A stretch of 64,000 bases of DNA from Roseicyclus sp. (GCF_018402035.1 NZ_JAGYJN010000005.1:62001-126000); one strand, 5' to 3'. Positions 30,823-41,778 are shown, numbered from the stretch's first letter. Translations and numbers: made by a program. The notes: generated from the letters alone by a model not told the origin.

Positions 30823-31845
30823 TCAGTCAAAGGTACCGGCCGCGCGGCCCAAAAGCATGAAGGCGCGCGCGGTGCGGGTATTGGCCAAAGCCACGATATC
30901 GGCATCCGTGGCGTTACGCTCAAAGGCCATGAAGGTGCGGTCGAAATGGCGCAAAAAGTGATGCACCGCATCCCGAAAAACAGGGTCTGTCTTGATCCGC
31001 CCCGCCGCCAGCGCAAGCGATGAGCGGTCATGCACGCCACCCAGAGCTGCCACCGCGCGCCCCCGTTCGCCTTGTGCGAAACGGCGCCAAACCTCAGGGC
31101 GGGCATGGTCGGGTGCAAGATCGTCCATGTAGATGCCATCTTGGCTGAGAAGCGTCAGCACATCTTGGCTGGCGCGCACCAACCGCTCGCTTGCGCGATC
31201 CTCCAAGGCGCGGCGCAGGGTGCGAAACCCCTCTTTGTCATGCTCATCTTGCGGGAAGTTCAGCGCTTGGATGAAATCGGCCATCGAAATCGGCGGCCGT
31301 TCAACCGGCGCGACAAAGGCAAGGCCGGGTTGCGGTGCTTCGCTCACAGCTGTCGCAATAGGGGCGCGCGCTGCGATCGGCGGGTGCGCGCGCTGCGAGG
31401 CGAAAACGGCCTGCTCGCCTTGTGCGGCAACGATCCGGCTTTGGACCAAAGCATCCAGCTTTGCCACCATGGCGGGTTTGATCTCGATGCTGTCTTGCGG
31501 CGCTTGCGCAAGCTGCTTGGCGCGCATCGCGTCGATCTCTGATTGCAGGCGCGCAGCCTCAAGGCGCAGGGCGTGCATCGCCCGTGCCGTGCGCGCCGCA
31601 ACCGAGATCAAGGCCACAGGCATGGCAAGAAACACGACATCGACCAGCCATTGCGCGATGCCGCCCTCTTCTGCCGCATCGCCACGCCCATAGACCAAGG
31701 CCAAGACCAGCCAAGCAAGGGTCAAAATACCCGCGATAATCTCGATCGAGGTGATCCGCGGCATTGGCTCTTCCCGGGCGCTGAGGCCCGCATCCAAAAG
31801 GACAGTTTTATCGTCGTCACGCATCCGGCCAAACACAATCCACAC
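30823..31845 (-). CDS. Hypothetical membrane protein with coiled-coil segment
   Basis: Two N-terminal TM segments, then EAARLQSEIDAMRAKQLAQ; start codon uncertain. Confidence 0.7.
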   Translation of the reverse strand: MWIVFGRMRDDDKTVLLDAGLSAREEPMPRITSIEIIAGILTLAWLVLALVYGRGDAAEEGGIAQWLVDVVFLAMPVALISVAARTARAMHALRLEAARLQSEIDAMRAKQLAQAPQDSIEIKPAMVAKLDALVQSRIVAAQGEQAVFASQRAHPPIAARAPIATAVSEAPQPGLAFVAPVERPPISMADFIQALNFPQDEHDKEGFRTLRRALEDRASERLVRASQDVLTLLSQDGIYMDDLAPDHARPEVWRRFAQGERGRAVAALGGVHDRSSLALAAGRIKTDPVFRDAVHHFLRHFDRTFMAFERNATDADIVALANTRTARAFMLLGRAAGTFD

Positions 31846-31872
31846 AAAGGGCCGGCCACAAAAGGGCCAAGC

Positions 31873-32340
31873 TTAAAGATAGGTGACCGAAACGATCTCG
31901 TAATCCTTGTCGCCACCCGGCGTCTTGACCTCGACGCTATCGCCCTCGTCCTTGCCGATCAAGGCACGCGCCAAGGGCGAGTTGATGTTCAGAAGGCCCT
32001 TTTCGATATTCGCCTCGAATTCGCCAACGATCTGAAAGGTCTTTTCGGCATCGTCCTCGTCGACAAGCACGACGGTCGCGCCGAATTTGATCGGACCAGA
32101 CAGCGTCTTGGGATCGATCACATTGGCCCGGCCAATCAACCCTTCAAGCTCCTTGATCCGGCCCTCGATGAATGACTGTTTTTCCTTGGCGGAATGATAC
32201 TCGGCATTCTCGGACAGATCGCCATGCGCGCGCGCCTCGGCGATGGCCTGAATGATGGCCGGACGCTCGACGCTTTTGAGGTGCTTCAGCTCCTCATTGA
32301 CGGTCTTGTAACCGCCGGGGGTCATTGGGATCTTATCCAT
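31873..32340 (-). CDS. greA: Transcription elongation factor GreA
   Basis: [55 protein letters not shown]. Confidence 0.96.
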   Translation of the reverse strand: MDKIPMTPGGYKTVNEELKHLKSVERPAIIQAIAEARAHGDLSENAEYHSAKEKQSFIEGRIKELEGLIGRANVIDPKTLSGPIKFGATVVLVDEDDAEKTFQIVGEFEANIEKGLLNINSPLARALIGKDEGDSVEVKTPGGDKDYEIVSVTYL

Positions 32341-32431
32341 GAAAACGCCTTGATGTCTGGAGGCAACGCAACTTTTGAAGGCCGAGGTTAGGGCCGATTG
32401 CAATGCGGTTCAACGGGGAAGGTGGCGATGC

Positions 32432-32584
32432 TCAATTTCCGCTGGAAATCCCCGCGCTTGCATCGACCGCGATGGTGATGCCGGTGGTGCCACGGGGTTC
32501 GGGGCGCTCGGGGATGCCATCGGCCCCACAAGCGGCCAGCATCGCCAAAAGCGCAGCAGATAGGCAAATCCGGGCATGGCTCAT
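32432..32584 (-). CDS. Small lipoprotein (LptM/YifL position, downstream of argH)
   Basis: 50 aa [50 protein letters not shown] with lipobox LAAC; ATGA overlap with argH stop. Confidence 0.78.
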   Translation of the reverse strand: MSHARICLSAALLAMLAACGADGIPERPEPRGTTGITIAVDASAGISSGN

Positions 32585-33972
32585 GTCAGCATCTCCTTCC
32601 AGCGGGCGATCTGGGCGCGCACCTGTGCGGGTGCCGTCCCGCCATAAGAGATGCGCGAGGCAACCGAATTATGAACGCCCAGAACGGCAAAGACGTCATC
32701 TGTGATGCCTGCGTGCACGCTTTGCATCTGCGCAAGCGTCAGATCGGGCAGATCGACACCCGCGCCTTCGGCCATCGCGACAAGGCTGCCGGTGACATGA
32801 TGCGCCTCGCGGAAAGGAAGGCCCAAGATCCGCACCAGCCAATCGGCCAGATCGGTGGCGGTGGAAAAGCCCGAACCTGCGGCACGTTCCAGCGCCTCGC
32901 GGTTGGCGGTCATGTCGCGCACCATGCCATCCATCGCGGCCAAGGCCAGCATCAGGTTGTCGGCGGCATCAAAGACCTGTTCCTTGTCTTCTTGCATATC
33001 CTTGGAATAGGCCAGCGGCAGACCCTTCATCACCATCATCAGCGCGACATTGGCCCCGAAAATCCGCCCGATCTTGGCGCGGATCAACTCGGCCGCGTCG
33101 GGGTTTTTCTTCTGCGGCATGATGGAAGAGCCGGTGGTGAAACGATCCGACAGCCGCACGAAACGGAACTGGGCCGAGGACCAAATCACCAATTCCTCGG
33201 CAAAGCGCGACAGATGCATCGCACAGATTGATGCGGCCGCCAGAAACTCCAGCGCGAAATCGCGGTCCGATACCGCGTCAAGCGAATTGGCCATGGGCCG
33301 GTCGAACCCCAAGGCGCTAGCAGTCATGTGCCGGTCGATGGGAAAGGATGTGCCCGCCAAGGCCGCCGCCCCAAGCGGCGATTCGTTCATCCGCGCGCGC
33401 GCATCGATGAACCGCCCCCGGTCGCGCGCCAGCATCTCGACATAAGCCATCATGTGATGGCCCCATGTCACGGGCTGGGCGGTTTGTAGGTGGGTAAAGC
33501 CGGGCATGACCCAATCGGCGCCCGCCTCGGCCTGTGCGAGAAGCGCGCGCATCAATGCCTCAATCCCCGCGATGGCCGCATCGCATTGATCGCGCACCCA
33601 AAGGCGGAAGTCGGTCGCCACCTGATCATTGCGCGAGCGCGCGGTGTGTAGCCGACCGGCCGGTTCACCGATGATCTCTTTCAGCCGCGCCTCGACATTC
33701 ATGTGAATGTCTTCAAGCGCGGTCGAGAATTGGAACGCGCCCCCCTCGATCTCTGACAAGACCGTGAGCAGCCCTTTCCGGATCGCCTCCACATCGCTAT
33801 CACTCACGATACCCGTGGCCGCCAACATCGCCGCGTGGGCGCGGGAGCCGTCGATATCCTGCTTGGCCAGTCGTTGATCGAAGCCGATCGAGGCGTTGAT
33901 CGCCTCCATGATCGCGTCTGGGCCAGCGGCAAAGCGGCCGCCCCACATGGCGTTGGTCTTGGTGTCGGTCAT
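32581..33972 (-). CDS. argH: Argininosuccinate lyase
   Basis: [21 protein letters not shown]..., [12 protein letters not shown] signature. Confidence 0.96.
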   Translation of the reverse strand: MTDTKTNAMWGGRFAAGPDAIMEAINASIGFDQRLAKQDIDGSRAHAAMLAATGIVSDSDVEAIRKGLLTVLSEIEGGAFQFSTALEDIHMNVEARLKEIIGEPAGRLHTARSRNDQVATDFRLWVRDQCDAAIAGIEALMRALLAQAEAGADWVMPGFTHLQTAQPVTWGHHMMAYVEMLARDRGRFIDARARMNESPLGAAALAGTSFPIDRHMTASALGFDRPMANSLDAVSDRDFALEFLAAASICAMHLSRFAEELVIWSSAQFRFVRLSDRFTTGSSIMPQKKNPDAAELIRAKIGRIFGANVALMMVMKGLPLAYSKDMQEDKEQVFDAADNLMLALAAMDGMVRDMTANREALERAAGSGFSTATDLADWLVRILGLPFREAHHVTGSLVAMAEGAGVDLPDLTLAQMQSVHAGITDDVFAVLGVHNSVASRISYGGTAPAQVRAQIARWKEMLT

Positions 33973-33999
33973 GGGTGTCGGCCCTTGGAGGAATGCGTG

Positions 34000-34560
34000 A
34001 TGAACCGTCTAATGCGATCTGTCTTGCTCTACCTTGCCACGGGCTTGGGTGCAAATGCTGCGGCGGCGCAAGACCTGTCCGCCTATCTGACCGGCGAGAT
34101 GCGCGGCCTTGTGATCCATGAGGCACCGGTCGCGGCCTCCAGCTTGCCGTTCTTGCGCGTTGATGACAGCGAGGGGTCGCTGGCCGATTACGCGGGCCAG
34201 ATCGTGGTGCTGAATTTCTGGGCCACATGGTGCGCCCCCTGCCGCGAGGAAATGCCCTCGCTGCAAAACCTACAAACGGCTTTGGGCGGTGAGGATTTCA
34301 CTGTCGTCACGCTGGCCACCGGGCGCAACCCGCCGCAAGCCATCCGCCGCTTCTTTGAAGAAATCGGGGTGAGCGACCTGCAGCAATATCGCGACATCAA
34401 CCAGCAGATCGCGCGCGAGATGGGAGTGTTTGGCCTGCCCATCACGGTGATCTTAAACCGTGACGGGCAAGAGATTGCCCGGCTGCGCGGCGATGCCCAT
34501 TGGGACAGCCCCGAGGCGCTGGCCCTTGTGCGCGCGGTGATCGACCAGCCCAAGGGCTAG
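34000..34560 (+). CDS. tlpA: TlpA-family thiol:disulfide oxidoreductase
   Basis: Signal peptide, [17 protein letters not shown]. Confidence 0.92.
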   Translation: MNRLMRSVLLYLATGLGANAAAAQDLSAYLTGEMRGLVIHEAPVAASSLPFLRVDDSEGSLADYAGQIVVLNFWATWCAPCREEMPSLQNLQTALGGEDFTVVTLATGRNPPQAIRRFFEEIGVSDLQQYRDINQQIAREMGVFGLPITVILNRDGQEIARLRGDAHWDSPEALALVRAVIDQPKG

Positions 34561-34568
34561 ATCGCCCC

Positions 34569-37406
34569 CTATTCCGCCGCGTCCAGATAGGTCTCCAACG
34601 GCGGGCAGGTGCAGATCAGATGCCTGTCGCCATGCACGTTGTCGACCCGGTTGACGGGCGGCCAATACTTGTCGACACGGAACGCACCGGGCGGGAAACA
34701 GCCCTGTTCGCGGCTATAGGCGCGGTCCCAGTCGCGGATCAGATCCTCCATCGTGTGCGGCGCATGGCGCAGCGGGCTGGCCTCGATTGCCATGCGGCCT
34801 GCCTCGACCTCGGCGATTTCGGCGCGGATGGCCAGCATCGCGTCGCAAAAACGGTCGATCTCGGCTTGGGTTTCCGACTCGGTCGGCTCCACCATCAAGG
34901 TGCCCGCGACGGGCCAGCTCATCGTTGGCGCGTGAAAGCCGCAATCCATCAAGCGTTTGGCGATGTCATCCACGGTGACACCCGCCTCGGCAAAGGGGCG
35001 CGTATCAAGGATACATTCATGCGCCACCCGACCGCGCGCGCCCTTGAACAGCACCGGAAACGCCCCCTCCAGCCGCTTGGCGATGTAGTTGGCGTTCAAG
35101 ATCGCCACCTTGGTCGCCCGCGTGATCCCCTCACCGCCCATCAGCCGCACATAGGCATAGGAAATCGGCAAGATCGAGGCCGAACCATAGGGCGCGCCCG
35201 ACACTGGCCCCATCGCGCCCCCGGTTTCGGGATGGCCCGGCAAATAGGGGGCCAGATGCGCCTTGACCCCGATGGGCCCCATGCCGGGGCCACCACCGCC
35301 ATGCGGGATGCAAAAGGTCTTGTGCAGGTTCAAATGGCTGACATCCGCGCCCACATCGCCGGGCCGCGACAGCCCCACCATCGCGTTCAAATTCGCACCA
35401 TCGAGATAAACCTGCCCACCAAACCTGTGGGTGATCGCGCAAACCTCGCGCACCGTTTCCTCGAACACGCCATGGGTCGAGGGGTAGGTGATCATGCAGG
35501 CGGCCAGATTGTCGCCCGCCGCCTCCGCCTTGGCGCGGAAATCCTCAAGATCCACATCGCCGTTCTCGGCCACCTTCACCACGACGACCTCCATCCCGCA
35601 CATCTGGGCAGAGGCGGGATTGGTGCCATGCGCCGACACCGGGATCAGGCAGATCCGACGATGCCCTGCCCCGCGTGCCGCATGATAGGCCGCGATGGTC
35701 AAAAGCCCCGCATATTCGCCCTGCGCGCCGGAATTGGGTTGCATCGACATGGCGTCATAGCCGGTGATCTCGCACAATTTCGCCGACAGATCGGCCAGCA
35801 TCTCGGCATAGCCCTGCGCCTGATCGGCGGGGGCAAAGGGGTGCAGGCTGTTGAATTCGGGCCATGTGACCGGCATCATCTCAACCGCCGCGTTAAGCTT
35901 CATGGTGCACGAGCCTAGCGGGATCATCGCCCGATCCAGCGCCAGATCGCGGTCCGACAGGCGGCGCATATAGCGCATCATCTCCGACTCGGCCCGGTTC
36001 ATGTGAAAGATCGGATGGGTCAGGTAAGGCGTCGTGCGCAGCATCGCCTCGGGGATGGCTGGTGCCGTGACAGGTGCCACCAGCGCCACATCAAAAGCCG
36101 CGCAAACGGCGGCAAGATGCGCCTCGGTCGTGGTTTCATCGACGGAGATTCCGATCCGGTCACGCCCCACATCGCGCAGGTTGACCCCCCGCGCCACGGC
36201 GGCGGCCATGATCCGGCTTTGCCGATCACCCACGGACAGCGTCAGCGTGTCGAAAAACGCCGCCGCCTCGGGCATATATCCGCCCGCGCGCAGGCTTGCG
36301 GCCAGCCGCGCCGCCTTCAAATGCACGGCTTGCGCAATCGCGTTCAGCCCCTCCGGCCCGTGAAACACGGCATAGAAACTCGCCATCACCGCCAAAAGCG
36401 CCTGCGCCGTGCAAACGTTCGAGGTGGCTTTCTCGCGCCGGATATGCTGCTCGCGCGTTTGCAATGACAGCCGGTAAGCCTTGTGACCATGGCTGTCGAT
36501 CGAAACACCCACGATCCGCCCCGGCATGGCGCGCTTATGCGCATCGCGGCACGCCATAAAGGCCGCGTGCGGCCCGCCATAGCCCAAAGGCACGCCAAAA
36601 CGCTGCGCGCTGCCCACGGCGATATCGGCCCCCATGCTGCCCGGATCGCGGATCAGCGTCAGCGCCAAAAGATCGCTGGCGACAATGGCGATGGCCTTAT
36701 GCGCATGCAGCGCCGCGATCTGCGCGCTGGGATCGGACAGGCCACCGAATGTGCCCGGCACCTGAAAGATCGCGCCAAAAACCGCACCCGGTTCAAGCGT
36801 GACGGGATCGCCCACGATCACCTCGATGCCCAAGGGCTCGGCCCGTGTGCGCATCACCGCGATATTCTGCGGATGACAGTTCTCATCGATGAAGAACGCC
36901 CGCGCCTTGGTTTTCGCCACGCGCTCGGCCATCACCATCGCCTCGGCGCAGGCCGTCGCTTCATCCAAAAGCGAGGCATTGGCCACCTCCAGCCCGGTCA
37001 GATCGGCCACCATCGTCTGGAAGTTCAACAAGGCCTCTAGCCGGCCTTGCGCGATCTCGGGCTGATAGGGGGTATAGGCCGTGTACCAGGCCGGGTTTTC
37101 CAGCACATTGCGCTGGATCGCAGGTGGCGTATGGGTGCCATAATAGCCCTGCCCGATCATCTGAACCATCGGCTTGTTGCGGCCTGCGATGGCGCGCATA
37201 TGCGCAAGCAACTCCGCCTCCGACATCGGTGCCCAATCAAGTGCGCGTGCCTGCCTGATCGCGGCGGGCACGGTCTCATCGATCAACGCATCAAGGCTCT
37301 CGGCCCCCACCACCGCCAGCATCGCGGCCATCTCGGCGGGCGATGGGCCGATATGGCGGCGGTTGGCGAAATCGGTCGGATCATAGGCGGTCGGCGTCCA
37401 AGGCAT
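34569..37406 (-). CDS. gcvP: Glycine dehydrogenase (decarboxylating)
   Basis: [26 protein letters not shown]...; [25 protein letters not shown] motif. Confidence 0.96.
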   Translation of the reverse strand: MPWTPTAYDPTDFANRRHIGPSPAEMAAMLAVVGAESLDALIDETVPAAIRQARALDWAPMSEAELLAHMRAIAGRNKPMVQMIGQGYYGTHTPPAIQRNVLENPAWYTAYTPYQPEIAQGRLEALLNFQTMVADLTGLEVANASLLDEATACAEAMVMAERVAKTKARAFFIDENCHPQNIAVMRTRAEPLGIEVIVGDPVTLEPGAVFGAIFQVPGTFGGLSDPSAQIAALHAHKAIAIVASDLLALTLIRDPGSMGADIAVGSAQRFGVPLGYGGPHAAFMACRDAHKRAMPGRIVGVSIDSHGHKAYRLSLQTREQHIRREKATSNVCTAQALLAVMASFYAVFHGPEGLNAIAQAVHLKAARLAASLRAGGYMPEAAAFFDTLTLSVGDRQSRIMAAAVARGVNLRDVGRDRIGISVDETTTEAHLAAVCAAFDVALVAPVTAPAIPEAMLRTTPYLTHPIFHMNRAESEMMRYMRRLSDRDLALDRAMIPLGSCTMKLNAAVEMMPVTWPEFNSLHPFAPADQAQGYAEMLADLSAKLCEITGYDAMSMQPNSGAQGEYAGLLTIAAYHAARGAGHRRICLIPVSAHGTNPASAQMCGMEVVVVKVAENGDVDLEDFRAKAEAAGDNLAACMITYPSTHGVFEETVREVCAITHRFGGQVYLDGANLNAMVGLSRPGDVGADVSHLNLHKTFCIPHGGGGPGMGPIGVKAHLAPYLPGHPETGGAMGPVSGAPYGSASILPISYAYVRLMGGEGITRATKVAILNANYIAKRLEGAFPVLFKGARGRVAHECILDTRPFAEAGVTVDDIAKRLMDCGFHAPTMSWPVAGTLMVEPTESETQAEIDRFCDAMLAIRAEIAEVEAGRMAIEASPLRHAPHTMEDLIRDWDRAYSREQGCFPPGAFRVDKYWPPVNRVDNVHGDRHLICTCPPLETYLDAAE

Positions 37407-37449
37407 GTTGATGGTCCTATCAGGGCGCGCAGGGGCCGGGGCTCCCCTG

Positions 37450-37517
37450 CTTCTCTGTTTCAAAAATATCCCGGGGGAGGCGCGGCCCAAAGGCCGCGAC
37501 GGGGGCAGAGCCCCCCA
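37450..37517. repeat. Dispersed repeat between gcvH and gcvP, related to the 979-1041 element
   Basis: TGTTTCAAAAATATCCCGGGGGAGGCGCGGCCCAAAGGCCGCGACGGGGGCAGAGCCCCC aligns with the reverse complement of 979-1041. Confidence 0.8.
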
Positions 37518-37525
37518 GATCGGCG

Positions 37526-37888
37526 TCACTCGCCGATATGCTCCTTGTATTCATCCTCATCCATGAACTCATCGAGTGCTGCGTCATCCTCGATCTTGAT
37601 CTTGAAAAACCACGCCGCCCCAGTGGGGTCGTCGTTGACGAGGGCTGGGTTTTCGACCAAGGCCGCGTTGATCTCGACGATCTCGCCATCGAGCGGTGCC
37701 ACGATGTCCGAGGCCGCCTTGACGCTCTCGATCACCACGATCTCATCACCGCGCGCGACCTGCGTTTCCAGTTCGGGCAGTTCGACAAATACCACATCGC
37801 CCAGTTGCGTGGCGGCGTATTCGGTAATGCCCACGGTGACGATATCGCCATCGAGGCTCAGCCATTCATGATCTTCTGTGTACTTCAT
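37526..37888 (-). CDS. gcvH: Glycine cleavage system H protein
   Basis: [39 protein letters not shown]...ESVKAASD. Confidence 0.96.
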   Translation of the reverse strand: MKYTEDHEWLSLDGDIVTVGITEYAATQLGDVVFVELPELETQVARGDEIVVIESVKAASDIVAPLDGEIVEINAALVENPALVNDDPTGAAWFFKIKIEDDAALDEFMDEDEYKEHIGE

Positions 37889-37912
37889 GTGATCCTCATC
37901 TGGAGGGGTTGA

Positions 37913-39031
37913 TCAGCGTTTGTAGCCAGTGGAAACAAAAGGCAGCGGCACTTGCTGCAAGGCAAGCCGTTTGCCGCGCAGCTCGCCATAAAGCGTTGCA
38001 TCAGTGGGCGTATTGGCTGCGATCAGGCCAAGGGCGATAGGGCCACCCAGCGAGGGACCAAAACCACCCGATGTGATCGTGCCAATCGCATCGCCCCCGA
38101 CAGCCTCGGCAAAAAGCGCCACGGCTGCGCGCATCGGCGCGCGCCCGTCAGGGCGCAGGCCCACACGGCGGCGCGGTGCGCCATGGGCCAATTGTTCAAG
38201 AATGATGGCCGCCCCCGGAAAACCGCCCGCGCGCAGGCCACCCGCGCGCCGCGCGCGCCCGATGGACCAAGCTTGGCCCGCCTCAACAGGCGTGATCGCC
38301 GCGTCCATCTCTTGGCCGTAAAGCGGCAATCCCGCCTCCAGTCGCAAGCTATCGCGTGCGCCAAGCCCGATGGGCGCGACGCGCGCATCGGCGAGAAGCG
38401 CGCGGGCAAACACCTCGGCTTGGGCCAGGGGGACCGAGATCTCGAACCCATCCTCGCCCGTATAGCCAGACCGCGAGATCCATAAATCCGCGCCCTGCCA
38501 GCGCATCACCGCCACATCCATGAACCGCATCGCGGCCACGCCCGGCACAAGGGCTGACAACGCCGCCGCCGCCTCTGGGCCTTGCAGGGCCAAAAGCGCG
38601 CGGTCGCTCACCGCTTCGACGCCTGCGATATGGGCACGCAGATGCGCCAGATCATGCGCATGGCGCGCGGCATTGACGACCAAGACCACATCGCCCGCCC
38701 GATGGGCGACCATCAGATCATCCAGCACACCGCCCTGGTCATTGGTGAAAACGCCATAGCGCTGCCGCCCCTCGGGCAGGTCCAAAAGATCGGCGGGGAT
38801 CAGCGCCTCAAGCCCTTCCAAGGCGCTTTTGGGCAGGCGCAGTTGGCCCATATGGCTGACATCGAAAAGCCCGGCATGGGCGCGTGTCCAAAGATGCTCG
38901 GCCATCACACCTTTCGGGTATTGCACAGGCATGGACCAGCCCGCGAAGGGCACGCATTTGGCCCCCAATTCGGCATGAAGCCCTGCCAGCGGTAACGCGG
39001 TCAGCAGTGGCGCTGTTGCATCTTCGGCCAT
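37913..39031 (-). CDS. gcvT: Aminomethyltransferase
   Basis: GAKCVPFAGWSMPVQYPKGVMAEHLWTR..., RSGYTGEDGFEI. Confidence 0.96.
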   Translation of the reverse strand: MAEDATAPLLTALPLAGLHAELGAKCVPFAGWSMPVQYPKGVMAEHLWTRAHAGLFDVSHMGQLRLPKSALEGLEALIPADLLDLPEGRQRYGVFTNDQGGVLDDLMVAHRAGDVVLVVNAARHAHDLAHLRAHIAGVEAVSDRALLALQGPEAAAALSALVPGVAAMRFMDVAVMRWQGADLWISRSGYTGEDGFEISVPLAQAEVFARALLADARVAPIGLGARDSLRLEAGLPLYGQEMDAAITPVEAGQAWSIGRARRAGGLRAGGFPGAAIILEQLAHGAPRRRVGLRPDGRAPMRAAVALFAEAVGGDAIGTITSGGFGPSLGGPIALGLIAANTPTDATLYGELRGKRLALQQVPLPFVSTGYKR

Positions 39032-39104
39032 AAATCCCCAGCCCGTTCATGGGCGCATGCGCCCGGCATCGTTGATCACGGCCCAAGGCCGCAGTTGCGA
39101 CGCC

Positions 39105-39262
39105 CCCTCTGTCCTTTCGCCTGAGATCGTTATCCCTTCGGCGGATGCAGTTTGCGCATCACTCTCCAGAGTTTTGGTGCCGGCACAGGTCCTTTTGCCT
39201 GAGAGTTTACCGGGGCGGTTGCTCCTTCGGCCCTGACCCTTGCGGATCAGCGTCTCCCTGTA
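39105..39262 (-). ncRNA. Tandem glycine riboswitch upstream of gcvT (approximate bounds)
   Basis: Plus-strand image has two aptamer signatures: CCTTTCGCCTGAGATC...CTTCGGCGG...CTCTCCAGAG and CCTTTTGCCTGAGAGTTTACC...CTCCTTCGG...GTCTCCC. Confidence 0.88.
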
Positions 39263-39343
39263 TCGACGTGGCCAAAATATCAGGCTTGCGAAAGCCCGCA
39301 AGGGGCCTTGTGCATCTGCGGCACTTTCGTCATCAAAACCGAC

Positions 39344-39904
39344 ATGACCACAGGCAGTGATCCTTATTTCTTCGGCTATGGCAGCTTGGTGAACCGGGCC
39401 ACGCACGCTTATCGCGATGCGGCACCCGCCCGCGTCACCGGCTGGGCGCGGATCTGGCAGGCGACATCGATCCGTCAAATCGCCTATCTCTCGGTGATCG
39501 CCGCGCCGGGGGTCATGATCGATGGCTTGATCGCCGCTGTGCCGGGGGGCGATTGGGCAGCGCTGGATCAGCGCGAACATGCCTATGACCGCCATGATCT
39601 GCGCAATGTCGCCCATGACCACCCGACAGCAGGCCGGATCATGATCTATCAGGTCGCGCCGTGCCATATCGCGCCCGAGGGCAGCCATCCGATCCTGCTC
39701 AGTTACCTCGACACAGTCGTACAGGGTTTCTTGCGCGAATTCGGCGAAGCGGGTGCTGCGCGGTTTTTCGAGACGACGCGCGGATGGGCGGCGGGCATCC
39801 AAGATGATCGGGACGCGCCGCTTTACCCGCGCGCGCAACCAACGACCCTTCGCGAACGGGCCATCGTCGACGCGGCCCTGCGCGATCTGGGCATCGATGC
39901 GTAG
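39344..39904 (+). CDS. Gamma-glutamylcyclotransferase-family protein
   Basis: YFFGYGSLVNRATH N-terminal GGCT signature. Confidence 0.82.
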   Translation: MTTGSDPYFFGYGSLVNRATHAYRDAAPARVTGWARIWQATSIRQIAYLSVIAAPGVMIDGLIAAVPGGDWAALDQREHAYDRHDLRNVAHDHPTAGRIMIYQVAPCHIAPEGSHPILLSYLDTVVQGFLREFGEAGAARFFETTRGWAAGIQDDRDAPLYPRAQPTTLRERAIVDAALRDLGIDA

Positions 39905-39961
39905 GGTGCGCCTACGGGCGCACCATTGACGGGCAGAGGTGCGCCGAGGGGCGCACCCTAC
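39901..39961. repeat. 61-bp nested inverted repeat GTAGGGTGCGCC...GGCGCACCCTAC between convergent genes
   Basis: 12-bp perfect outer arms (39901-39912, 39950-39961) plus internal GGCGCACC/GGTGCGCC pair. Confidence 0.9.
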
Positions 39962-39970
39962 CCAAACAGA

Positions 39971-41296
39971 TCAAAGCGTCGGTTTTTTCTGCAACAGCCG
40001 CATCACATCGGCCATTTCCGGGCCTTTGTCTTGGCCCGTCACAGCCTTGCGCAGCGGCATGAACAAGGTCTTGCCCTTGCGGCCCGTGGCCTCTTTCACC
40101 GCGTTGGTCCAATTGGCCCAAGTCTCGCCGTCATAGGGCGGGTCGGGCAGCATGCCAAAGGCCTGCATGATGAAATCGCGGTCTTCGGCCGCGACCACGG
40201 GTGCTGCCCCGTCGCGGAAAAGCGCCCACCAAGGGGCAAGATCGGCCTTGGTGGTGATATTGGCGCGCGCCACCTCCCAGAAATCGGCGGCAAGCGCCTC
40301 GGGCACGCCAAGCGCCGCGATCTCGCCCGCGACATCCGCAAGGGGCGTCTCTTGCAAGATGCGCGCGGTCAGCGGGTAAAGATCGTTCTCATCGAACTTG
40401 GTGGGCGCCGCGCCGAATTGCGACAGATCGAAACCATCGGCCAATTCGTCAATCGCGCCCGCCAAAACCACCGGCTGCGACGAGCCAAGCCGCGCCATCA
40501 AGCTCAACAGCGCCATAGGCGCAATGCCCGCCGCGCGCAGATCGCGCAAGGATAGTGTGCCAAGACGCTTGGACAGCGCCTCGCCCTGAGGGCCGGTCAA
40601 GAGCGAATGATGCGCGAAACTTGGGTGGCCCGCGCCAAGGGCGGCCATGATCTGGATCTGCGTCGCGGTATTTGTCACATGGTCCGAGCCGCGCACCACA
40701 TGGGTCACGCCCATGTCGATGTCATCAACCACCGAGGCCAGCGTGTAAAGCACCTGACCATCGGCGCGGATCAAGACCGGGTCCGAGACCGAGCCCGCAT
40801 CGATAGACAGCGGGCCAAGGATGCCATCCTCCCATTCGATCCGTTCTTGATCGAGTTTGAAGCGCCACACACCCGCGCCGCGCTCCGTGCGCATGCGCGC
40901 CTGCTCATCGGCCGAAAGGTTCAAGGCCGCGCGGTCATAGACCGGCGGAAGACCCATGTTCAGCTGCTTCTTGCGCTTAAGATCAAGCTCGGTTGGCGTT
41001 TCCCACGCCTCGTAGAAACGGCCAGCCGCGCGCAGTTGATCGGCGGCTTCACTGTAGCGGTCCAGCCGATCGGACTGCCGCTCGATCCGGTCCCAGGTCA
41101 GGCCCAGCCATTCCAGATCTTCTTGGATTGCGTCCGCATATTCCTGTTTCGACCGCTCGGGGTCGGTATCGTCGAGGCGCAAGATGAACTGCCCGCCCGC
41201 CTTTTTCGCGATCAGGTGATTAAACAGCGCCGTGCGTAGGTTGCCGACATGGAGAAAGCCGGTGGGCGAAGGCGCGAAACGGGTCGTGACGGTCAT
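39971..41296 (-). CDS. gltX: Glutamyl-tRNA synthetase
   Basis: RFAPSPTGFLHVGNLRTALFN, KRLGTLSL (KMSKS-like variant). Confidence 0.95.
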   Translation of the reverse strand: MTVTTRFAPSPTGFLHVGNLRTALFNHLIAKKAGGQFILRLDDTDPERSKQEYADAIQEDLEWLGLTWDRIERQSDRLDRYSEAADQLRAAGRFYEAWETPTELDLKRKKQLNMGLPPVYDRAALNLSADEQARMRTERGAGVWRFKLDQERIEWEDGILGPLSIDAGSVSDPVLIRADGQVLYTLASVVDDIDMGVTHVVRGSDHVTNTATQIQIMAALGAGHPSFAHHSLLTGPQGEALSKRLGTLSLRDLRAAGIAPMALLSLMARLGSSQPVVLAGAIDELADGFDLSQFGAAPTKFDENDLYPLTARILQETPLADVAGEIAALGVPEALAADFWEVARANITTKADLAPWWALFRDGAAPVVAAEDRDFIMQAFGMLPDPPYDGETWANWTNAVKEATGRKGKTLFMPLRKAVTGQDKGPEMADVMRLLQKKPTL

Positions 41297-41361
41297 GATG
41301 TGGCCTTTTTCAACACGCGGTCGGTCTTTCAGATCGGGGCGGAATTGTCCATATCGGGGGC

Positions 41362-41778
41362 ATGACCGCAAACACGCCACATCACGATCTGATCGCCCCC
41401 GGCCTTGATGTCTTTGAAGCGCTGGCCGATGCCGCGTTGGCGGGGTTGCCCGCGCCCTATGGTGCGGCGGCGCGCCAGATCGCGCTCAGGATCGTGGACT
41501 TTGCCCCTGATGACATCCTTGACGGGATGGAGATTGCCGATCCTTTCGAGCTGACCGGGCTTTACGAAGGTATCCCGCTGACCGAGAAATCGGTGATGGA
41601 CCAGCCGATGGGGCCGGATGTGATCTGGCTGTTTCGTCGCCCGATCCTTGATGAATGGGCGGATCGCGGCAATGTCAGCTTGGGCGCGTTGGTGGCCCAT
41701 GTGCTGATCCATGAGTTGGCGCATCATTTCGGTTGGTCGGATGATGATATTGCGCGCATCGATCCCTGGTGGGAATGA
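41362..41778 (+). CDS. Metallopeptidase family protein (minimal zincin-like)
   Basis: VLIHELAHHFGWSDDDI (HExxH). Confidence 0.88.
   Translation: MTANTPHHDLIAPGLDVFEALADAALAGLPAPYGAAARQIALRIVDFAPDDILDGMEIADPFELTGLYEGIPLTEKSVMDQPMGPDVIWLFRRPILDEWADRGNVSLGALVAHVLIHELAHHFGWSDDDIARIDPWWE

Noticed and set aside
34500-35918. 472-aa plus-strand ORF
   Set aside because: Antisense to gcvP; no recognizable motifs.
39901-39961. Insertion sequence
   Set aside because: Only 61 bp and no transposase; at most a small palindromic element.
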